A stretch of 6,241 nt of DNA, taken from Eubacteriales Family XIII. Incertae Sedis bacterium (GTDB lineage Bacteria; Bacillota; Clostridia; Peptostreptococcales; Anaerovoracaceae). The stretch is from the NCBI GenBank assembly GCA_031272745.1, contig JAISTF010000055.1, forward strand, positions 1-6,241, read 5' to 3'. The notes under the pieces were generated by a model. The model had not been told where the DNA came from. It did not search any database and saw only the letters and a list, made by a program, of their open reading frames with translations. Position 1 is the stretch's first letter; each line of letters starts with the position of its first letter. Below are positions 3,795 to 6,241 of the stretch, in pieces. The position numbers were made by a program, and so were the translations under genes.

Positions 3795-6012
3795 GATCAC
3801 CGGCACGGTGGAGCGGGTCGTCTTCCGCAACGAGGAGAACGGCTTCGCGGTCACGAACGTGCGCGTCACCGGCGAAAACAAGAAACTGCACGCGGTCGGC
3901 GTCATGCCCGACGTCCACGCGGGGATGCTGGTCGTCCTGCGCGGGGAGTATGAGACGCATCCGCGGTTCGGCGAGCAATTCACCGTGAAGGATTATGACG
4001 AGGCGGCGCCGACGGGCGCGGAGAGCATCGAGGCGTTCCTCGCGTCCGGCATCGTGAAGGGCATCGGGCCGAAGACGGCGGCGCTGATCGTGGCGCGGTT
4101 CGGCGACGAGACGATGGACGTCATCGGCGGCGCGCCGGAGCGCCTGCTCGAAATTTCCGGCATCGGCGAAAAGAAGCTGCGGCAGATCGCGGAGTCCTAC
4201 GCGGAGCACCGCGAGGTCGCGGAGGTCGTGCTGCATTTCGTGAAGCTCGGCATCGGGCGCGCGGCCGCGATGCGGTTTTACAAGCTCTACGGCGCGGCGG
4301 CGCCCGCGGCGATCGAAGAGGACCCGTACCGGCTCGTGCGCGAGGCGGAGGGCATCGACTTCCGCACGGCGGATCGCATCGCGCTGCGCATGGGGTTCGC
4401 GGAAAACAGCGAGCAGCGCATCAAAAGCGGCCTCGTGTACCTGCTGTCGCGCGCGGCCTTGGACGGCAATACCTATCTGCCCGAGGACGTGCTCCTGGAG
4501 CGCACGGAGCAGTTGCTCGGCGTCATGCGCGAGGAAACGGAGGACGCGCTGCTCGCGCTGCTCTTGGACGGCGCGCTCGCGGAAGCGGAGACGGAGTGCG
4601 GCAAGGGCTGGTTCCTGGACTATTATTTCCAGGCCGAGAAGGGCGTGGCCAACGGCCTCAGGAGGCTCATGAACGCGGACATCTCCCCCGTGCGCGGCGA
4701 CGCGCAGGCGCAGATCGGCATGGCGGAGCGGGCGCGGGCCATCGAATTGTCGGGCGAGCAGCGGGAAGCGGTGGATGCGTCCCTGTCCAACGCGGTCTTC
4801 GTCCTCACGGGCGGGCCGGGGACGGGCAAGACGACGATCCTCAAGGAAGTCGCGGACATCTTCGCGTGGAACGGGTTTGCGCTCGCGCTCGCGGCGCCGA
4901 CGGGCCGCGCGGCGAAGCGCATGGCGGAGCAGACGGGGCGCGAGGCGAAGACGATCCATCGGCTTTTGGAATACAGCCCCGCGAAGGACGCGCCGCCCGA
5001 GGAGGAGCGTTTTGCGTTCGGGCGGGACGCGGGCAACCCGCTCGAGCTCGACGTGCTCATCGTCGACGAGGCGTCGATGATCGACGTGCTGCTCATGGAC
5101 GCGCTGCTCGACGCGATGCCGTCGGGGGCGCGGCTCATCCTCGTCGGGGACGCGGACCAGCTGCCGCCCGTCGGCCCCGGAAACGTGCTGAAGGACATCC
5201 TCGCGTCGGAGCGCGTGGAGTACGCGGCGCTGACCGAGATCTACCGGCAGGCGGCCGAGAGCCTCATCGTGACGAACGCGCACCGCATCGACCGCGGCGA
5301 GCGGCCGCACGTCAACGACAAGGAGGGCAATTTCTTTTTCTACCGCAAGCCGGACGAAGCGGCGTGCCTTCAGACGATCATCGAGCTGTGCGGGCGCCGG
5401 CTGCCGGAATACATGGGCTATACGGAGCCGCGCGACATCCTCTCCGGCATCCAGGTCATCACGCCCGTGAAGCAGCGGCTGCTCGGCACGCAAAGCCTGA
5501 ACGCGGCGCTGCAGCAGGCGCTGAACCCGCCGGTGCCGGGGCGCCGCGAGCGGGTCTTCGGCCACCGCGTGTTCCGCGAGGGCGATAAGGTGATGCAGAT
5601 GAAAAACGATTACAGCCTCACATGGATCGGGCTGGACGATTTTGAAAAGGGCGAAGGGGTCTTCAACGGGGACATCGGCTTCGTCGAAAACGTGGACGAG
5701 GAGGAGGGCACGGTGTCCGTGGTCTTCGACGGCGGGCGGCTCGTGAAATACGACACGGACGGCCTCGAGAACATCGAGCTCGCGTACGCCATCACGGTGC
5801 ACAAGAGTCAGGGCAGCGAATACCCCGTCGTCGTCATGCCGATGATGTTCGTGCCGCCGATGCTTGCGACGCGCAACCTGCTGTACACGGCGGTCACGCG
5901 CGGGCGCGACCTCGTCGTGCTCGTCGGCAGCGAGGAGCGCATGATGGCGATGATCGAAAACGCGGGGAGCCGCGACCGGTATTCGGCGCTGGCGGCTTTT
6001 TTGCGGAGCTGA
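3787..6012 (+). CDS. recD2: RecD2-type ATP-dependent 5'-3' DNA helicase
   Basis: This is a superfamily 1B helicase of the RecD2 (RecD/TraA-like) family, which unwinds DNA 5' to 3' and acts in repair and replication-fork maintenance without RecBC. Residue numbers here count from an in-frame ATG at 3757; subtract 10 for the start chosen. An N-terminal OB-like domain (GTVERVVFRNEENGF, about 16-85) precedes helix-hairpin-helix segments (GIVKGIGPKTA at 98-108, ISGIGEKK near 135, and one near 199-209). Motor motifs follow: Walker A GGPGTGKTT (352-360), Walker B VDEAS (436-440), LVGDADQLPPVG (463-473), IYRQ (495-498), an SH3-like insert with FNGDIGF (636-642), VHKSQGSEYP (681-690) and YTAVTRGRD (710-718). 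All key residues are present, and about 741 residues is normal. The 3787 ATG is preferred because family proteins begin close to the TGTVERI motif and the leader stop overlaps it; GGGGG ends 6 nt before. The 3757 ATG would add ten residues. Confidence 0.95.
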   Translation: MTEITGTVERVVFRNEENGFAVTNVRVTGENKKLHAVGVMPDVHAGMLVVLRGEYETHPRFGEQFTVKDYDEAAPTGAESIEAFLASGIVKGIGPKTAALIVARFGDETMDVIGGAPERLLEISGIGEKKLRQIAESYAEHREVAEVVLHFVKLGIGRAAAMRFYKLYGAAAPAAIEEDPYRLVREAEGIDFRTADRIALRMGFAENSEQRIKSGLVYLLSRAALDGNTYLPEDVLLERTEQLLGVMREETEDALLALLLDGALAEAETECGKGWFLDYYFQAEKGVANGLRRLMNADISPVRGDAQAQIGMAERARAIELSGEQREAVDASLSNAVFVLTGGPGTGKTTILKEVADIFAWNGFALALAAPTGRAAKRMAEQTGREAKTIHRLLEYSPAKDAPPEEERFAFGRDAGNPLELDVLIVDEASMIDVLLMDALLDAMPSGARLILVGDADQLPPVGPGNVLKDILASERVEYAALTEIYRQAAESLIVTNAHRIDRGERPHVNDKEGNFFFYRKPDEAACLQTIIELCGRRLPEYMGYTEPRDILSGIQVITPVKQRLLGTQSLNAALQQALNPPVPGRRERVFGHRVFREGDKVMQMKNDYSLTWIGLDDFEKGEGVFNGDIGFVENVDEEEGTVSVVFDGGRLVKYDTDGLENIELAYAITVHKSQGSEYPVVVMPMMFVPPMLATRNLLYTAVTRGRDLVVLVGSEERMMAMIENAGSRDRYSALAAFLRS

Positions 6013-6022
6013 GCGAATAACG

Positions 6023-6241
6023 ATGCGCATGGGGGGCGGATTGCGGAAAGCGTTGGGCTGGCTCTATCCGGAGGGAATCTACTGCCTGTCGTGCGGGCGG
6101 CCGATCGGGGCGGACGCTGGGGACGGCCCGTTTTGCGAAAGCTGCTTCGCGGAGATGCCTTTCGTGACGGGGCGGGTCTGCGCGAAATGCGGCAAGCCGC
6201 TCGCGGCGGAAAATACGAAAGAATTCTGCCGCGACTGCGCG
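6023..6241 (+). CDS. comFC: ComFC-like phosphoribosyltransferase-family protein, N-terminal part (runs off window)
   Basis: An open frame begins 10 nt after the recD2 stop and continues for 73 codons to the window edge. It starts MRMGGGLRKALGWLYPEG and shows the ComFC/GntX pattern: a 'LYPEGIYCLSCGRPI' entry, then paired zinc-ribbon cysteines C21-x2-C24, C38-x2-C41, C53-x2-C56 and C69-x2-C72, with the typical CESCFAEMPF and CAKCGKPL stretches. In the family this zinc-binding part precedes a phosphoribosyltransferase-fold domain, which would lie outside the window. ComFC is needed in naturally competent bacteria for incoming single-stranded DNA processing, but homologues are widespread in non-competent species. 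The start could also be the ATG at 6029; neither has a strong ribosome-binding site, fitting coupled translation after recD2. Confidence 0.85.
   Translation, partial: MRMGGGLRKALGWLYPEGIYCLSCGRPIGADAGDGPFCESCFAEMPFVTGRVCAKCGKPLAAENTKEFCRDCA

Noticed and set aside
3787..6012. RecD subunit of a RecBCD complex
   Set aside because: The N-terminal OB-like and helix-hairpin-helix domains and the full length of about 741 residues match RecD2; no recB or recC is adjacent.
3745..6030. Very long open frame on the - strand covering recD2
   Set aside because: It mirrors recD2 almost exactly. The strong third-position G/C bias leaves the opposite strand free of stops; its translation is Arg/His/Asp-rich with no recognisable domain, while the + strand has every helicase motif.

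Overview
The window reads as a GC-rich Bacillota (Firmicutes) chromosome. All recognisable genes lie on the + strand and the coding DNA is strongly G/C-biased at third positions. YhaM-type exoribonuclease, RecD2 and ComFC are typical Firmicutes genes. The high GC and the extended -10 promoters (TGGTATAAT type) make a Negativicutes/Selenomonas-like host my best guess, but that is inference; nothing here fixes the taxon.

Layout. (1) Positions 1-2396: a two-gene unit. It holds a bactofilin (polymer-forming cytoskeletal protein) with a very long, repetitive Pro/Glu/Val-rich N-terminal extension, open at the left edge. A 221-residue protein of unknown function follows 21 nt later; it has an acidic, Pro-rich cytoplasmic part and one C-terminal membrane helix. 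A GC-rich hairpin covers the last codons of this second gene. (2) Positions 2407-3449: a probable extended -10 promoter, a YhaM-family 3'-5' exoribonuclease (OB fold plus HD domain), and an intrinsic terminator overlapping its stop codon. (3) Positions 3450-3737: an AT-rich gap, very different in composition from the genes. It holds a short two-step hairpin followed on the - strand by T-tracts, a long inverted repeat bracketed by a 9-bp direct repeat, a 12-bp perfect palindrome, and a near-consensus promoter whose -35 box overlaps that palindrome. (4) Positions 3738-6241: a possible 18-codon leader ORF with the best ribosome-binding site of the region, the RecD2 helicase gene whose likely start overlaps the end of that leader, and, 10 nt further on, the 5' part of a ComFC-like gene that runs off the window.

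Functionally the left half looks like cell-shape/cytoskeleton or envelope organisation: a bactofilin polymer and a possible membrane partner. The right half is nucleic-acid metabolism: RNA 3'-end decay, DNA helicase/repair, and competence-type DNA processing. No CRISPR array, defence island, transposase, tRNA or rRNA was seen. The least explained parts are the bactofilin/membrane-protein pair and the structured region upstream of recD2.
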